Positions 1-9,523 are shown, numbered from the stretch's first letter. The stretch is DNA of 52,203 nt from Acetobacteraceae bacterium (GCA_947474705.1 CANJJS010000027.1:1-52203), one strand, 5' to 3'. A program made the numbers and translations. The notes: generated from the letters alone by a model not told the origin.

Positions 1-3
1 CGA

Positions 4-1452
4 TCAGACCTCGTAAGCGCTGGCGTCGAACCCAAACGGCAAACGTCCCGCCGGTTCGATCAGAGCGTACGGCGCGCGCGGCAGGAACCGGCCGGAGCCC
101 GGTGCCGCCTGGACCTTACCGTCGCGCATCGCGACCTCGCCCCGGCGGATCGTGGCGACCGGCCATCCCGTGACCTCCATGCCTTCATAGGGCGTGTAGT
201 CGATGACGTGCTGTAAGGTTTCGTTGGTGATCGTGACCTGCTTCTTTGGGTCCCACAGCACCAGATCGGCGTCCGCGCCCGGTGTTATCGACCCCTTGCG
301 AGGGCTCAACCCGAACAGTTTCGCGGGATTGGACGATGTCAGCCGCACGAACTGGCAAAGATCGATCCGGCCCTTGCCGACGCCCTCGCTGAACAGGATC
401 GGCAGGCGGGAACCAAGTCCCGGAACGCCGTTGGGAATGTCGCTGAAGGGGGCGTTGGTGCCGTGGACGCGTTTGCCAACCGGCGAGTTATAGCCCCAGC
501 CACTGTGATCCGAGGACACCACGTCCAGCGTCCCCATCCGCACCATGTCCCATAACCCGGCGCTGGCGGCGGCGTCCCGAGGCGAGGGACTGCACATGAA
601 TTTGGCACCTTCGAACCCCGGACGGTCCATATCGGAGGCGGACAGCACGAAATATTGCGGGCATGTCTCCCCCCACACCTTCAACCCGCGTGCCTTCGCC
701 TGGGTTATTTCCGCCGCGACCTCCGGGCAGGACACATGAAACACCTGAATCGGCGTATCGACCAGTTCGGCCAGGGCGATGGCGCGGTGGGTGGCTTCCC
801 GCTCGATCATCGCGGGCCGCGACCAGGCGTGGTATTTCGGCTCCACATGGCCCGCGGCCAGGAGCGCGGCGGTGCGCCAGTTGATCGCCTCGTAATTCTC
901 GCAATGGACCGTCACCAGCATCTTGTTGCGGCGGGCGGCGGCCAGAACCCGCAGGAACTGTTTGTCGTCGATGAACGAGCTTTCGTAGGTCAGGAACACC
1001 TTCAAACTGCGCACGCCGGATGCGGCGACTTCGGGGATTTGTTTGAAAATGACTTCGTCGGAGGCATCCGCGATGATTTGGTGGAAGGAGTAATCGACCA
1101 TCGCCTGGCTCGCCCGCCGCCGGTATTCCGCCAGGGGCTCCAATATCCCGCGGCCCTTGAACTGCGCGGAGAACGTAATGACACTGGTGGTCCCGCCGGC
1201 CAGCGCGGAGGTGCTGCCGGACACCCAGGTTTCCTCGTCGGCGCCGCCATCGGCGCGCAACTGTTCGATGTGGCAATGGGAGTCGACGCCGCCCGGCATC
1301 ACCAGCAGCCCGTCCGCCTCGATCCTGCTGTCGCCTTTCAGATCCAGGCCCACCGCGGCGATCCGGCCACCGGCGATGCCGACATCGGCGCGGAAGACGT
1401 CGGAGGCGGTGACGACCGTGCCACCCGCGACGACCAGTTCGTAATCGGCCAT
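4..1452 (-). CDS. Dihydropyrimidinase/hydantoinase-type amidohydrolase
   Basis: A 482-residue cytosolic amidohydrolase of the cyclic amidase group, which opens hydantoin, dihydropyrimidine or related rings using a binuclear metal centre. The expected ligands are visible: H59 and H61 in DSHCH, the carboxylated lysine candidate K151 in SLKVF, H183 in TVHCEN, H239 in FHVSC and D315 in SSDHSG. The start at 1452 is preferred over the longer frame from 1521 because AAGGAAC lies 8-9 bases upstream and MADYELVVAGG is the usual N-terminus. It is transcribed leftward, downstream of the broken binding-protein gene, and its stop is at the window edge. Exact substrate cannot be told from sequence; allantoinase-like or imidase activity is also possible. 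Confidence 0.88.
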   Translation of the reverse strand: MADYELVVAGGTVVTASDVFRADVGIAGGRIAAVGLDLKGDSRIEADGLLVMPGGVDSHCHIEQLRADGGADEETWVSGSTSALAGGTTSVITFSAQFKGRGILEPLAEYRRRASQAMVDYSFHQIIADASDEVIFKQIPEVAASGVRSLKVFLTYESSFIDDKQFLRVLAAARRNKMLVTVHCENYEAINWRTAALLAAGHVEPKYHAWSRPAMIEREATHRAIALAELVDTPIQVFHVSCPEVAAEITQAKARGLKVWGETCPQYFVLSASDMDRPGFEGAKFMCSPSPRDAAASAGLWDMVRMGTLDVVSSDHSGWGYNSPVGKRVHGTNAPFSDIPNGVPGLGSRLPILFSEGVGKGRIDLCQFVRLTSSNPAKLFGLSPRKGSITPGADADLVLWDPKKQVTITNETLQHVIDYTPYEGMEVTGWPVATIRRGEVAMRDGKVQAAPGSGRFLPRAPYALIEPAGRLPFGFDASAYEV

Positions 1453-1561
1453 TGTGTTGTTCCTTTGCCACGTGTCCGGCGTGGATATTTGAAGCACGTT
1501 ATGTGCCAGGACGCGAAGCAAGCCCGTGCGCCGAAGCCGCCGGCCGCTCGTTTTCCTTCGG

Positions 1562-3204
1562 CTAAATCAGATCCACGGTGGTCAGATCCTGCTGCCAGCT
1601 TTGTGCCTGCACGAAGCCCTTGACCCGCGGCGACAGTCCCCGCGGGTTCAGGTCGTGCACGACGAAGCACCACAGCGCCCGATCCACGATCCGCGTGTGC
1701 AACTTCGCCAGCAGCGCGGTTTGCTCGGCCGGGTCGAAGGCGACGGCGACAGCTTCGCACAGCGCATCGGTCTCGGCGTCGCGGAAGTGGCCCCAGTTGA
1801 TACCCACCGGCGGCACCAGCTTCGATCCGGCGACCTGGATAATGGCGGTGGGATCGGCGGTGCCAAGGGAGTTGTTGAGCGCGTGGCCGCCTTTGTTTTC
1901 CGGGGCGGCGGCACCGGCACGGCGGCGGGCGCGCAACGCCTCCCAGTCCATGGCCTGGAGCGTCACCGCGAAACCGGCCTCTTCCAGCGATTCCTTGATC
2001 GCCTCGTTCATCGGTAGCGGCTGCATCTGGCCGGATCCGGAGGTCGAGATCAGGAACGTCGCCTTGCACGGATTTTTCGGCCCGTATCCGGCCTCGGCCA
2101 GCAGCTTCCGTGCCTCCGCCGGATCGTAGCGTACGTCGAACGAGGGTGTGCCGAACCAGGGATGGCCCGGCGGCACCATGCCTTTCGCTGGCATCGCGGT
2201 CTTGTTCAACAGGGTGCAAATGCCGTCGCGGTCGATCGCGAGGTTCATGGCCTTGCGCACGCGGACATCCCGGAACGGACTGTCGGGCAGGCACGACAGC
2301 AAATAGGGCCAGACATGCGGGTAAGGGTTCAGGATCACCTGCATCTTCGCCTGCCGCAATTGCGCGAGCGTGTCGGGTGCCGGTGCCTCGATCCAATCCA
2401 CCTGACCGTTTAACAAGGCGGCGACGCGGGTGACCGCGTCGGGCATGGGAATGATCGTCAACCGGTCGCAGCGCGGAACGCGGCGCGGGTCCCAGTAGGA
2501 CGCGTTCCGCGCGAATTCGACCCGTTCGCGCGGCACGACCTTCGTCACAACCCAGGGGCCGGTGCCGGACGGGCGGCTCGCGACCTTGGCCCAGTCGCGC
2601 GACATTTCCTCCCACCGCGCGGGCGAAGACATGAAGATGCTGGCCATATCGTAGGGCAGGTTCGCGTTCGGCGCCGGTGTTTCGATCTGAACGGTCATCG
2701 GATCGGCCACACTGTATCGCGCGATGCTCTTCGTCCATGTCGCGGCCTGCGTCGCCTGGGCCTGGTCGTATTGCGGCGAGTCGCGGCGCATCAGCTTGTC
2801 CAGGTTCCACACCACCGCATCGGCGGTGAAGGCCGAACCGTCATGGAACGTCACGCCGGGCCGCAGCCGGAAGGTCCAGACGGTCTTCTGGGCCGGATCC
2901 GCCGACCAGGTCAGCGCGAGCCCAGGGCGCAATGTGGCGGCGACGTCGGACCGCGACAGATCCCAGTTTACAAGAGCGTCGTAGGCGGTGACGCCCATGA
3001 ATTTACAAGAGCGTTGTAGGCGGTGACGCCCATGAAGCGGATGCCTTCGCCGCCCTGGCTCGCCTGGCCGGTGGTCAGGGGGATGTCGGCGGCGGTCATG
3101 GCCACGCGCAGGATTTTTTCCGCCGCGAAGGCCGGTACTGGCAGCGTGGCGGCCGCGCTGGCGAGTATCGCCTGGTGGATGTGACGGCGTCCGAGGTTGA
3201 TCAT
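1562..3204 (-). pseudogene. Family 5 ABC solute-binding protein, frameshifted by a tandem duplication
   Basis: This encodes a periplasmic peptide/opine-type binding protein (SBP family 5) in two frames. Frame one starts at 3204 with an N-terminal signal (MINLGRRHIHQAILASAAAT then PVPAFAA) and runs to GIRFMGVTAYNALVN. A 35-bp near-perfect tandem duplication at 2967-3036 then shifts the frame. The second frame resumes with the duplicated FMGVTAYDALVN and continues in register through WDLSRSDVAATLRPGL to the stop at 1562-1564. Deleting one copy restores a protein of about 535 residues with normal family features such as FHDGSAF and GTGPWV. GGAG lies upstream of the ATG. It sits next to the hydantoinase gene, so it was probably the cognate binding protein. 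Programmed frameshifting or assembly error cannot be excluded, but the two copies differ by one base. Confidence 0.85.
2967..3036. repeat. 35-bp tandem duplication inside the binding-protein gene
   Basis: Two adjacent 35-bp units, 2967-3001 and 3002-3036, are identical except for C at 2980 versus T at 3015. Because 35 is not a multiple of three, the second copy shifts the reading frame and causes the defect in the surrounding gene. Confidence 0.93.
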
Positions 3205-3262
3205 GGGGTGGCTCCGAGCGAAGGGGGCGGAGCGTGGCCTGCAACCTTCATGCCAATATTTT

Positions 3263-3294
3263 AGGCGATTTTTCGCGGGGTGGGTGAATCGCCT
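3263..3294. promoter_or_regulatory. Inverted repeat in the divergent intergenic region 3205-3512
   Basis: Perfect 8-bp arms AGGCGATT (3263-3270) and AATCGCCT (3287-3294) are separated by 16 bases, just upstream of the leftward binding-protein gene. The rest of 3205-3512 is unusually AT-rich for this genome (about 3295-3400) and includes a second small palindrome, ATTAG-G-CTAAT (3314-3324). No convincing -35/-10 pair was found. A regulator-binding region serving both directions is inferred. Confidence 0.35.
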
Positions 3295-3512
3295 TTTTCC
3301 GAAAAGATCAATAATTAGGCTAATGTGGTTGTGGTTGGAAATAATTGTCTATATTTCAGTCATTAAATGGTAAATTTCTGGCGGTCCGCTAAAATTTGTC
3401 CATGAAATCCTCTGCTCAGTGCTGTCTTTCCGCCGTCCCCCGCCGGATGGCACCCGGCTTGCTTAGGTTGAAGGCAAGGCCGGACCAACGCGGCGGGAAG
3501 GGATTGTCAGTC

Positions 3513-3731
3513 ATGAATATCCCCCAATTGGCCGCCCGCCTCGGCGACCCCACGATCGCCGGACTCGCTTCGGCGCTGAAGGCCGGAACCTTGCCGCCGG
3601 TCGTGTCGACCGAAGCCCGCCGGGATAGTACGGCGCGTGGCTTGATCCCGGCGACTGCCGCCCGCGCCGTGGCGAAGGCGCGCCAGGCCGAGGCCCGGGT
3701 TCCGCGCCTGGGACATGCCCACGAACCGTGA
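3513..3731 (+). CDS. Small hypothetical protein (72 aa)
   Basis: A 72-residue alanine- and arginine-rich frame beginning MNIPQLAARLGDPTIAGLAS. The ATG at 3513 has GGGAAGGGA about 10 bases upstream; the longer frame from 3396 has no better start signal. It lies 37 bp before the AtzG-like gene in the same direction, so it may be the first gene of that operon. No family recognised; its C-terminal half (TAARAVAKARQAEARVP) is a probable amphipathic helix. It could be non-coding leader sequence. Confidence 0.4.
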   Translation: MNIPQLAARLGDPTIAGLASALKAGTLPPVVSTEARRDSTARGLIPATAARAVAKARQAEARVPRLGHAHEP

Positions 3732-3768
3732 CCAAACGCGCCCCATTTCTTCAGACCGGAGTTGCCGC

Positions 3769-3972
3769 ATGACCGCTAAATCCACGGACGACGAGATTGT
3801 CCTGCTGGCCCGCCAGGCGGGTCTCGATTTGCCGCCGGAATATTTCCAGGAACTGGTGTCGGCCTATGCCAATGTTCGCGAGATGATCGACCGGATCCCC
3901 ACCGGCCGTCCTCGCGGCGACGAACCCGCGCATGTCTTCGCGCCCATGAAATTCCTGCCGGTGGGGCAATGA
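3769..3972 (+). CDS. AtzG-like (DUF4089) small amidase partner
   Basis: A 67-residue helical protein starting MTAKSTDDEIVLLARQAGLD and containing LPPEYFQELVSAYANV and a DEPAHVFAP tail. It resembles the DUF4089/AtzG family, small GatC-like subunits that bind and stabilise AtzE-type amidases (1-carboxybiuret hydrolase). Its TGA overlaps the ATG of the following amidase by four bases (ATGA at 3969-3972), which fits translational coupling and a stoichiometric complex. Family assignment is by pattern and context, not by search. The neighbourhood of hydantoinases and an ABC importer supports a role in amide or ureide breakdown. Confidence 0.7.
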   Translation: MTAKSTDDEIVLLARQAGLDLPPEYFQELVSAYANVREMIDRIPTGRPRGDEPAHVFAPMKFLPVGQ

Positions 3973-5375
3973 CCATGACGGAGTTTCCGACCATCGCCGA
4001 AGCCTCGAGGTTGATCGCGGCACGCGAGCTTTCGCCCGTCGAACTGACGGAAACCTGCCTGAGCCGGATTGAGGCCCAGGATGGGCTGCTGGACAGTTTC
4101 GTGACGCTGACGGCGGATCGGGCGCGCGCCGAGGCGAAGGCGGCCGAGGCGGCGATCGGGGCCGGCGGCCCGGTCAGCCCGATGCACGGCATCCCGTATT
4201 GCCTGAAGGACATTTACGATACCGCGGGGATCCGCACGACCGGCATGTCGCGCCTGCTGGCCGATAACGTTCCGGTCCGCGATTCGTTCTGCCAGGAAAA
4301 ACTGGCCGCCGCGGGCGGTGTGCTGTTGGGCAAGAACGCGACGTGGGAGTTCGCGCATGGCGGGCCGTCCTGGGATGTGTTGTTTCCACCCGCGCGCAAT
4401 CCTTGGAACCGCGATTACTCGCCCGCCGGGTCGTCGTCGGGCTCGGGCGCGGCGGTCGCGGCGGGGTTCGCGCCCGCGACGATGGGCACCGATACGGGTG
4501 GCTCGATCCGGGGACCGGCGGCTGCCTGCGGGATCGCGGGTTTGAAGCCGACCTATGGGCTGGTCAGCCGCCGGGGCGTGATTCCGAATTGCTTCAGCCA
4601 CGATCACGCGGGCCCTTTGGCCTGGACGTCGGAAGATGTCGCGATTCTGATGAACGTGGTCGCGGGTCATGACCCGGAAGATCCGGGATCGGCCAATGTC
4701 GAAATTCCCGATTACACGGCGGCGCTGACCGGCGATGTAAAGGGGCTGGTCATTGGCGTGCCGCAATCGTGGCTGGAAGACGAGGCGCCGCCGAAGCCGG
4801 AAACGAAAGCCGCGTTCGATGCCGCCCTGAAGGTTTTCGAGGGTCTGGGCTGTTCGATCCGGCCAGTGAAGTTACCGCCGTTACGACATTTCGACGATTC
4901 GAAAAAGACCATCGCGGTCGCGGAACTGTTCACCATCCACGGCGCGGATCTGCGTAAGCGTCCCGATCTGTTCGGCGCCAGCCTGCGCTACCGCATCATC
5001 GCCGGCGGTTTGGTGCGCGCGGAGGAATATATCCAGGCGATGCGCATGCGCACCGATCTGGCGCGCGCGATGCAGGCGGTGATGGCCACTGTCGATCTGC
5101 TGATGCTGCCGACACAGGAACCGGCGGGCAAGCTGGAACCGATCGATCCGTCCACCTTGTTCTCCCGCACATCCTTCACTACGCCGTTCAATGTTGGCGG
5201 CAACCCAGCCCTGTCGGTGTGCAGCGGTTTCGCGAACAGCGGATTGCCGTTCTCGTTGCAGATCGTTGGCAAATTGTTCGACGACGCGACCGTGCTGCGC
5301 GCGGGCGACGCGTACGAAAAAGCGACGCCCTGGCGGTCGAAGCGGCCGGTGTTGCTGGCGAAGGAGGCGGCATGA
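3969..5375 (+). CDS. Amidase-signature enzyme, AtzE/GatA-like
   Basis: A 468-residue amidase-signature hydrolase with the Ser-cisSer-Lys triad. K80 is in IPYCLKD, the serine-rich loop SPAGSSSGSG spans 151-160 with the cis-serine at about 156, and the probable nucleophile is S179 in TDTGGSIRGP. Length is normal for the family. It starts in the overlap with the AtzG-like gene (ATGA), and a second in-frame ATG follows two codons later. The small partner suggests an AtzE-type heteromer acting on a linear carboxyamide such as one released by ring opening, but a general amidase role is equally possible. Its own stop overlaps the next short frame. Confidence 0.87.
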   Translation: MTMTEFPTIAEASRLIAARELSPVELTETCLSRIEAQDGLLDSFVTLTADRARAEAKAAEAAIGAGGPVSPMHGIPYCLKDIYDTAGIRTTGMSRLLADNVPVRDSFCQEKLAAAGGVLLGKNATWEFAHGGPSWDVLFPPARNPWNRDYSPAGSSSGSGAAVAAGFAPATMGTDTGGSIRGPAAACGIAGLKPTYGLVSRRGVIPNCFSHDHAGPLAWTSEDVAILMNVVAGHDPEDPGSANVEIPDYTAALTGDVKGLVIGVPQSWLEDEAPPKPETKAAFDAALKVFEGLGCSIRPVKLPPLRHFDDSKKTIAVAELFTIHGADLRKRPDLFGASLRYRIIAGGLVRAEEYIQAMRMRTDLARAMQAVMATVDLLMLPTQEPAGKLEPIDPSTLFSRTSFTTPFNVGGNPALSVCSGFANSGLPFSLQIVGKLFDDATVLRAGDAYEKATPWRSKRPVLLAKEAA

Positions 5376-5545
5376 CGTTCGCCGTTCCTCCCATCGCGGC
5401 GCGCGGCGATACCCTGCTGGTCGATCGGGAGATGTGGATCTGGGGGTGCCATGCCTCCAACCCCCGCCCCTTGGGTCCGAAGGCGAACGGTCATGCGGAA
5501 GCGCGAAGCCGGCCGCGGGACCCGGCACAAGTTTCGGTGGGATAA
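5372..5545 (+). CDS. Short hypothetical frame between amidase and permease
   Basis: A 57-residue frame starting MTFAVPPIAARGDTLLVDRE whose ATG overlaps the amidase stop (ATGA) and whose stop lies 4 bp before the permease ATG. The operon-like spacing is the main support. There is no recognised domain, no membrane segment, and the C-terminal half is low-complexity (KANGHAEARSRPRD). It may be a decayed remnant rather than a functional gene. Confidence 0.32.
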   Translation: MTFAVPPIAARGDTLLVDREMWIWGCHASNPRPLGPKANGHAEARSRPRDPAQVSVG

Positions 5546-5549
5546 TCGG

Positions 5550-6503
5550 ATGCATTTCTATGTTCTCCGGCGTTTGCTTTATACGTTGCCGATCATTCTC
5601 GGCGTGACGATCGTTTGCTTTTCGTTCATCCACCTGGCACCGGGCGATCCGATCGGCGCGGTGCTGCCGGAAAACGCGTCGGCCCAGGTGGTGGCGGAGA
5701 TTAAGGCGGCGTATGGGTTCGACAGGCCGTTGCCGGTTCAGTATTTGAAATGGCTGGGCCGTGTGCTTGGTGGCGATTTCGGCACATCGATCATGACGCG
5801 GCGGACCGTGATCAGCGAGGTCGCGCCCGCCGTCGCGAACACGGCTTTGCTCGCCGTCACCGCGATCGGGCTGAGTTTCACGTTCGGCATCACGCTCGGC
5901 TTGCTGGCCGGATTTTCCAACCGCCGGGTCACCGACCGGTCCGTCACCGCTTTCGCCGTCGTCGGTATTTCCGTCCCGCATTACTGGCTGGGGATGGTGA
6001 TGGTGGTGATTTTCGCCGTCCTTCTGCACAGCCTGCCCGCGACCGGCATGGGGCCGGCGGGCACGAATATCCTGGCTTTCACGGGCGAGGATATCAGCCA
6101 CCTGATCCTGCCCGCGTTGACTCTGGCGACGATCCCGACGGGCGTGCTGGCGCGGTCGGTCCGCGCGATGGTCGCGGAAGTCAGACGGCAGGAATTCGTC
6201 CAAACGCTGAAAGGCAAAGGCCTGCGCCGGGGCCGCATTTTCCTCCATATCGTCAAGAACGCCGCGCCGCCGATCATGGCGATCATGGGGTTGCAGTTCG
6301 CGCAGCTTCTGGGCGGGTCAATCCTGGTGGAGACGGTGTTCGCCTGGCCGGGCACCGGGTTCTTGCTCAACGCCGCCATCGCGACCCGCGATCTGCCGCT
6401 GCTGCAAGGTACTGTCATCGTGCTGGCGATCTTCTTCGTGCTGACCAATCTGTTCGTCGATGTGCTGCAAACCGCCGTCGACCCCAGGGTCCGTCGCGCA
6501 TGA
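5550..6503 (+). CDS. ABC transporter permease, DppB/OppB type
   Basis: A 317-residue inner-membrane permease of the peptide/nickel importer class. It begins MHFYVLRRLLYTLPIILGVT, the standard DppB opening, followed by the periplasmic loop with HLAPGDPI and FGTSI and about six hydrophobic helices. The EAA-type loop appears near VRRQEFVQTLKGKGL. The start at 5550 was chosen because it matches the family N-terminus; the longer frame from 5451 adds unrelated sequence. Its stop overlaps the DppC-like gene (ATGA at 6500). It should pair with that gene and the two ATPases to import the substrate captured by a local family 5 binding protein. Confidence 0.93.
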   Translation: MHFYVLRRLLYTLPIILGVTIVCFSFIHLAPGDPIGAVLPENASAQVVAEIKAAYGFDRPLPVQYLKWLGRVLGGDFGTSIMTRRTVISEVAPAVANTALLAVTAIGLSFTFGITLGLLAGFSNRRVTDRSVTAFAVVGISVPHYWLGMVMVVIFAVLLHSLPATGMGPAGTNILAFTGEDISHLILPALTLATIPTGVLARSVRAMVAEVRRQEFVQTLKGKGLRRGRIFLHIVKNAAPPIMAIMGLQFAQLLGGSILVETVFAWPGTGFLLNAAIATRDLPLLQGTVIVLAIFFVLTNLFVDVLQTAVDPRVRRA

Positions 6504-7396
6504 GCGCCGCGGCCGAACGGATTTCACTCGCGCCCGCGGCCGTCAAACGGCGCCGCACCGGCGGATTCTGGCACCGCGCCGCCCGTCATGTCATGCGCGA
6601 CAAGGTGGCTCTGGTTTGCGCGATCGTTCTGCTGGCGATTGCGTTGTCGGCGATCTTCGCGCCCTGGATCGCGCCCGCCGATCCTTACAAAACCAGTATG
6701 TTACGCTGCCTGCTGCCGCCCTTGAGCCCGAAATATTTGCTCGGCACCGACGAACTGGGCCGCGACATGCTGACGCGGCTGCTTTATGGCGGACGCGTGT
6801 CGCTGTCGATGGGCATCGCCCCGGTCATCTTGGCGACGATCGTTGGCGGTGCTCTGGGTGTGACCGCCGGTTACTTCGGCCGCCACATCAACATGGCGAT
6901 CATGCGGGTCGTCAATGTTTTCTATGCTTTTCCCTCGGTCCTGCTGGCCGTCGCGATGGCGGGCGTGCTGGGGTCCGGCATCGTCAACAGCCTGATCTCC
7001 CTGACTCTGGTGTTCATTCCGCCCATCGCCCGCGTCGCGGAAAGCGTGACAACCCAGGTGCGCAATCAGGATTACGTGGAAGCCGCGCGCGCCACCGGTG
7101 CCTCCGCCGGCCGTATCATCGTCCAGCACGTGCTGGCCAACGTCATGGGGCCGATTGTGACTTATGCCTCCAGCCTCGTCAGTATCGCCATCATCATTTC
7201 CTCTGGCCTGTCCTTTCTGGGCCTGGGCGCGGCGCCACCGCTCGCCGACTGGGGCCTGATGTTGAATACATTACGGCAGGCGATCTATGTCGCGCCGGTC
7301 AACGCCGTCCTTCCGGGAGTCATGATCTTCGCCGCGTCGGTCAGCTTCAATCTGCTGAGCGACAGTCTTCGAAGCGCCATGGACGTCCGGGCATGA
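6500..7396 (+). CDS. ABC transporter permease, DppC/OppC type
   Basis: A 298-residue inner-membrane permease. The N-terminal cytosolic segment carries the RRRTGGFWHRAARHVMRDK lead into the first helix, followed by the DppC hallmark LGTDELGRDMLTRLLYGGR and the EAA loop VRNQDYVEAARATGAS. C-terminal helices end with NLLSDSLRSAMDVRA, typical of the subfamily. It overlaps both neighbours by ATGA. It forms the membrane channel with the preceding DppB-like protein. Confidence 0.93.
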   Translation: MSAAAERISLAPAAVKRRRTGGFWHRAARHVMRDKVALVCAIVLLAIALSAIFAPWIAPADPYKTSMLRCLLPPLSPKYLLGTDELGRDMLTRLLYGGRVSLSMGIAPVILATIVGGALGVTAGYFGRHINMAIMRVVNVFYAFPSVLLAVAMAGVLGSGIVNSLISLTLVFIPPIARVAESVTTQVRNQDYVEAARATGASAGRIIVQHVLANVMGPIVTYASSLVSIAIIISSGLSFLGLGAAPPLADWGLMLNTLRQAIYVAPVNAVLPGVMIFAASVSFNLLSDSLRSAMDVRA

Positions 7397-8397
7397 GCGC
7401 GGACCGGGGCGGACCGGCGCAGCCGATTCTGATCGTCAACGGTCTGCGCAAATATTTCCCTCTGCGCGGACCTCTGGGCACCATCGACGCCCATGTCCAG
7501 GCCGTCGACGGGATCGGCTTCGACGTTCGCAAGGGCGAAACGCTTGGCGTCGTGGGTGAGTCCGGCTGCGGCAAATCCACCACCGCCCGCCTGCTGATGC
7601 GCCTGATCGAACCCGACGCGGGCGAGGTCATCTTCGACGGCGACCCCATCGGCCACCGCGGTATCTCCATTCGCGAACTGCGCCGGAACATGCAGATGGT
7701 GTTCCAGGACAGCTATGCCTCGCTGAACCCCAGACACACCGCCACCGAGGAAATCGTCTTCGGCCTACGTGTCCACGGCATGGGTTCGAAACAGGCGCGC
7801 GAGCAGGCGCATGCGTCATTGCGGCTGGTCGGGCTGGAACCGGGCCAGTTCGGCGATCGCTACCCCCACGAAATGTCCGGGGGACAGCGGCAGCGCGTGA
7901 ACATCGCCCGCGGCATCGCCTTGAATCCGCGCGTGCTGATCCTGGATGAATCCGTTTCCGCGCTGGACAAATCGGTGCAGGCGCAGGTGCTGAACCTGCT
8001 GGCCGATCTGAAGGACCGGCTGAACCTGACTTATGTTTTTATCTCGCACGATCTGAACGTCGTGCATCACGTGTCCGATCGCGTGCTGGTGATGTATTTG
8101 GGGAAAGTGGTGGAAATTGGCCCGGTCGAGCGGATCTACGGCGATGCCGCGCACCCCTATACGCGCGCTTTGTTCGCCTCCCGCCTGTCGATGGACCCCG
8201 CGCTGCGGGTCGGTGCCGCGCCGCTGTCGGGGGACCCGCCCAATCCGGTCCGCCCGCCCTCCGGCTGCCGGTTCCGCACTCGCTGTTCGCTGGCAACCCA
8301 GGCCTGCGCCGCGTCGGAACCCCTGCTGCGCGAGATCGCCCCCGGCCACCAGGCCGCCTGCCATGCCCTGACGGGGGAGATGGCCGATGCCGCGTGA
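7393..8397 (+). CDS. ABC transporter ATP-binding protein, DppF/OppF type
   Basis: A 334-residue ATPase. Walker A is GESGCGKST, the Q-loop MVFQDSYASLNPR, the signature MSGGQRQR, Walker B VLILDES, and the H-loop ISHD. The C-terminal oligopeptide-type extension has a cysteine pattern (RFRTRCSLATQACA) that in relatives can bind an Fe-S cluster. The start at 7393 overlaps the permease stop by ATGA, and the sequence from there (PILIVNGLRKYFPLRG) is the normal DppF opening. Paired with the next ATPase it powers the importer. Confidence 0.93.
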   Translation: MSADRGGPAQPILIVNGLRKYFPLRGPLGTIDAHVQAVDGIGFDVRKGETLGVVGESGCGKSTTARLLMRLIEPDAGEVIFDGDPIGHRGISIRELRRNMQMVFQDSYASLNPRHTATEEIVFGLRVHGMGSKQAREQAHASLRLVGLEPGQFGDRYPHEMSGGQRQRVNIARGIALNPRVLILDESVSALDKSVQAQVLNLLADLKDRLNLTYVFISHDLNVVHHVSDRVLVMYLGKVVEIGPVERIYGDAAHPYTRALFASRLSMDPALRVGAAPLSGDPPNPVRPPSGCRFRTRCSLATQACAASEPLLREIAPGHQAACHALTGEMADAA

Positions 8398-9406
8398 TCC
8401 CTTGGTCGAGGTCCGCGACCTGTCTGTTCGTTTCGTGAACCGCGACATCGATCTGACCGTGGTGGATGACGTCTCCTTCCGCCTCGACGCCGGGGAAGTG
8501 TTGTGTTTTCTGGGTGAATCCGGCTCCGGTAAGACCGTTACGATGCGCGCGCTGCTGCGTCTGCTGCCACCGCACGCGCGGATCGGCGGATCGATCCGCC
8601 TGGCGGGCCACGACGTTACCGCGATGTCGGAACGGCAGTTGGAAGCCGTGCGCGGCCCGGTCGGCGCGATGATCTTCCAGGAACCGATGACCGCGCTCGA
8701 CCCGGTCTTCACCATCGGCACCCAGATCGCCGAAACGATCGTCGCACACGAGGCCGTGTCCTGGGCTCAGGCCCGCGCGCGGGCTCTGGAACTGTTGGAA
8801 ATGGTGCAGATTCCGTCGGCGGCGCGGCGTCTCGACGCCTACCCTCACGAACTGTCCGGCGGACTGCGTCAGCGCGCGATGATCGCCCTGGCCTTGTCCT
8901 GCAAACCCGCGCTGCTGCTGGCCGACGAACCGACCACCGCGCTGGACGCCACCGTGCAAATTCAGATACTTTTGTTAATTCGGTCCTTGCAAAAAGAACT
9001 GGGCATGGCGACGATTTTCGTCACCCATGATATCGGCGTGGCGTGCGAGGTCGCCGACCGTATCGCCGTGATGTACGCTGGCCGCTTCGTCGAAACCGGT
9101 CCGGTCGCGGACATCGTCGCGTCCCCGGCCCATCCCTATACCGCGGGGCTGCTGCGCTCGACCGTCAGCGCCTCCACCCGGGGCGAGCGCCTCGCCTCGA
9201 TCCCCGGCGGCCCACCAGACCTGACCGATATGCCGCCTGGCTGCGCCTTCGGCCCCCGTTGCGTATCCCATGGCGCCGCCTGCGACGCGGGCGTTCCCCC
9301 GTTGATCCCGTTCGCCGGCGGCCGGGCATCTCGCTGCCTGCTCACCAAGGAGGTCGTTCACGCCGGGCAAGGTGGTGGAAGCGTCAGTAGGGAAGCCCAC
9401 ATGTAA
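8387..9406 (+). CDS. ABC transporter ATP-binding protein, DppD/OppD type
   Basis: A 339-residue ATPase with Walker A GESGSGKTV, Q-loop MIFQEPMTALDP, signature LSGGLRQR, Walker B LLLADEPTTALD and H-loop VTHD. The C-terminal extension again carries clustered cysteines (GCAFGPRCVSHGAAC). It overlaps the preceding ATPase by 11 bp. The order DppB-DppC-DppF-DppD is a common variant of peptide/opine importers. The last about 20 residues (GQGGGSVSREAHM) are not family-typical. Confidence 0.92.
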   Translation: MPRDPLVEVRDLSVRFVNRDIDLTVVDDVSFRLDAGEVLCFLGESGSGKTVTMRALLRLLPPHARIGGSIRLAGHDVTAMSERQLEAVRGPVGAMIFQEPMTALDPVFTIGTQIAETIVAHEAVSWAQARARALELLEMVQIPSAARRLDAYPHELSGGLRQRAMIALALSCKPALLLADEPTTALDATVQIQILLLIRSLQKELGMATIFVTHDIGVACEVADRIAVMYAGRFVETGPVADIVASPAHPYTAGLLRSTVSASTRGERLASIPGGPPDLTDMPPGCAFGPRCVSHGAACDAGVPPLIPFAGGRASRCLLTKEVVHAGQGGGSVSREAHM

Positions 9407-9523
9407 AGACGGAGGCGCGGCGTCGTCGCCGTGAGACCGATTATGCGCGTGCAAATCTCCGGCGCATGGTATCGTTCCATGCTGTTCCTTGGAGGGACAG
9501 CGTTTAAACAGGAGGCCAGGGAA

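Noticed and set aside
5451-5549. Extended N-terminus for the DppB-like permease
   Set aside because: The added residues are unlike any permease opening, whereas MHFYVLRRLLYTLP at 5550 is standard.
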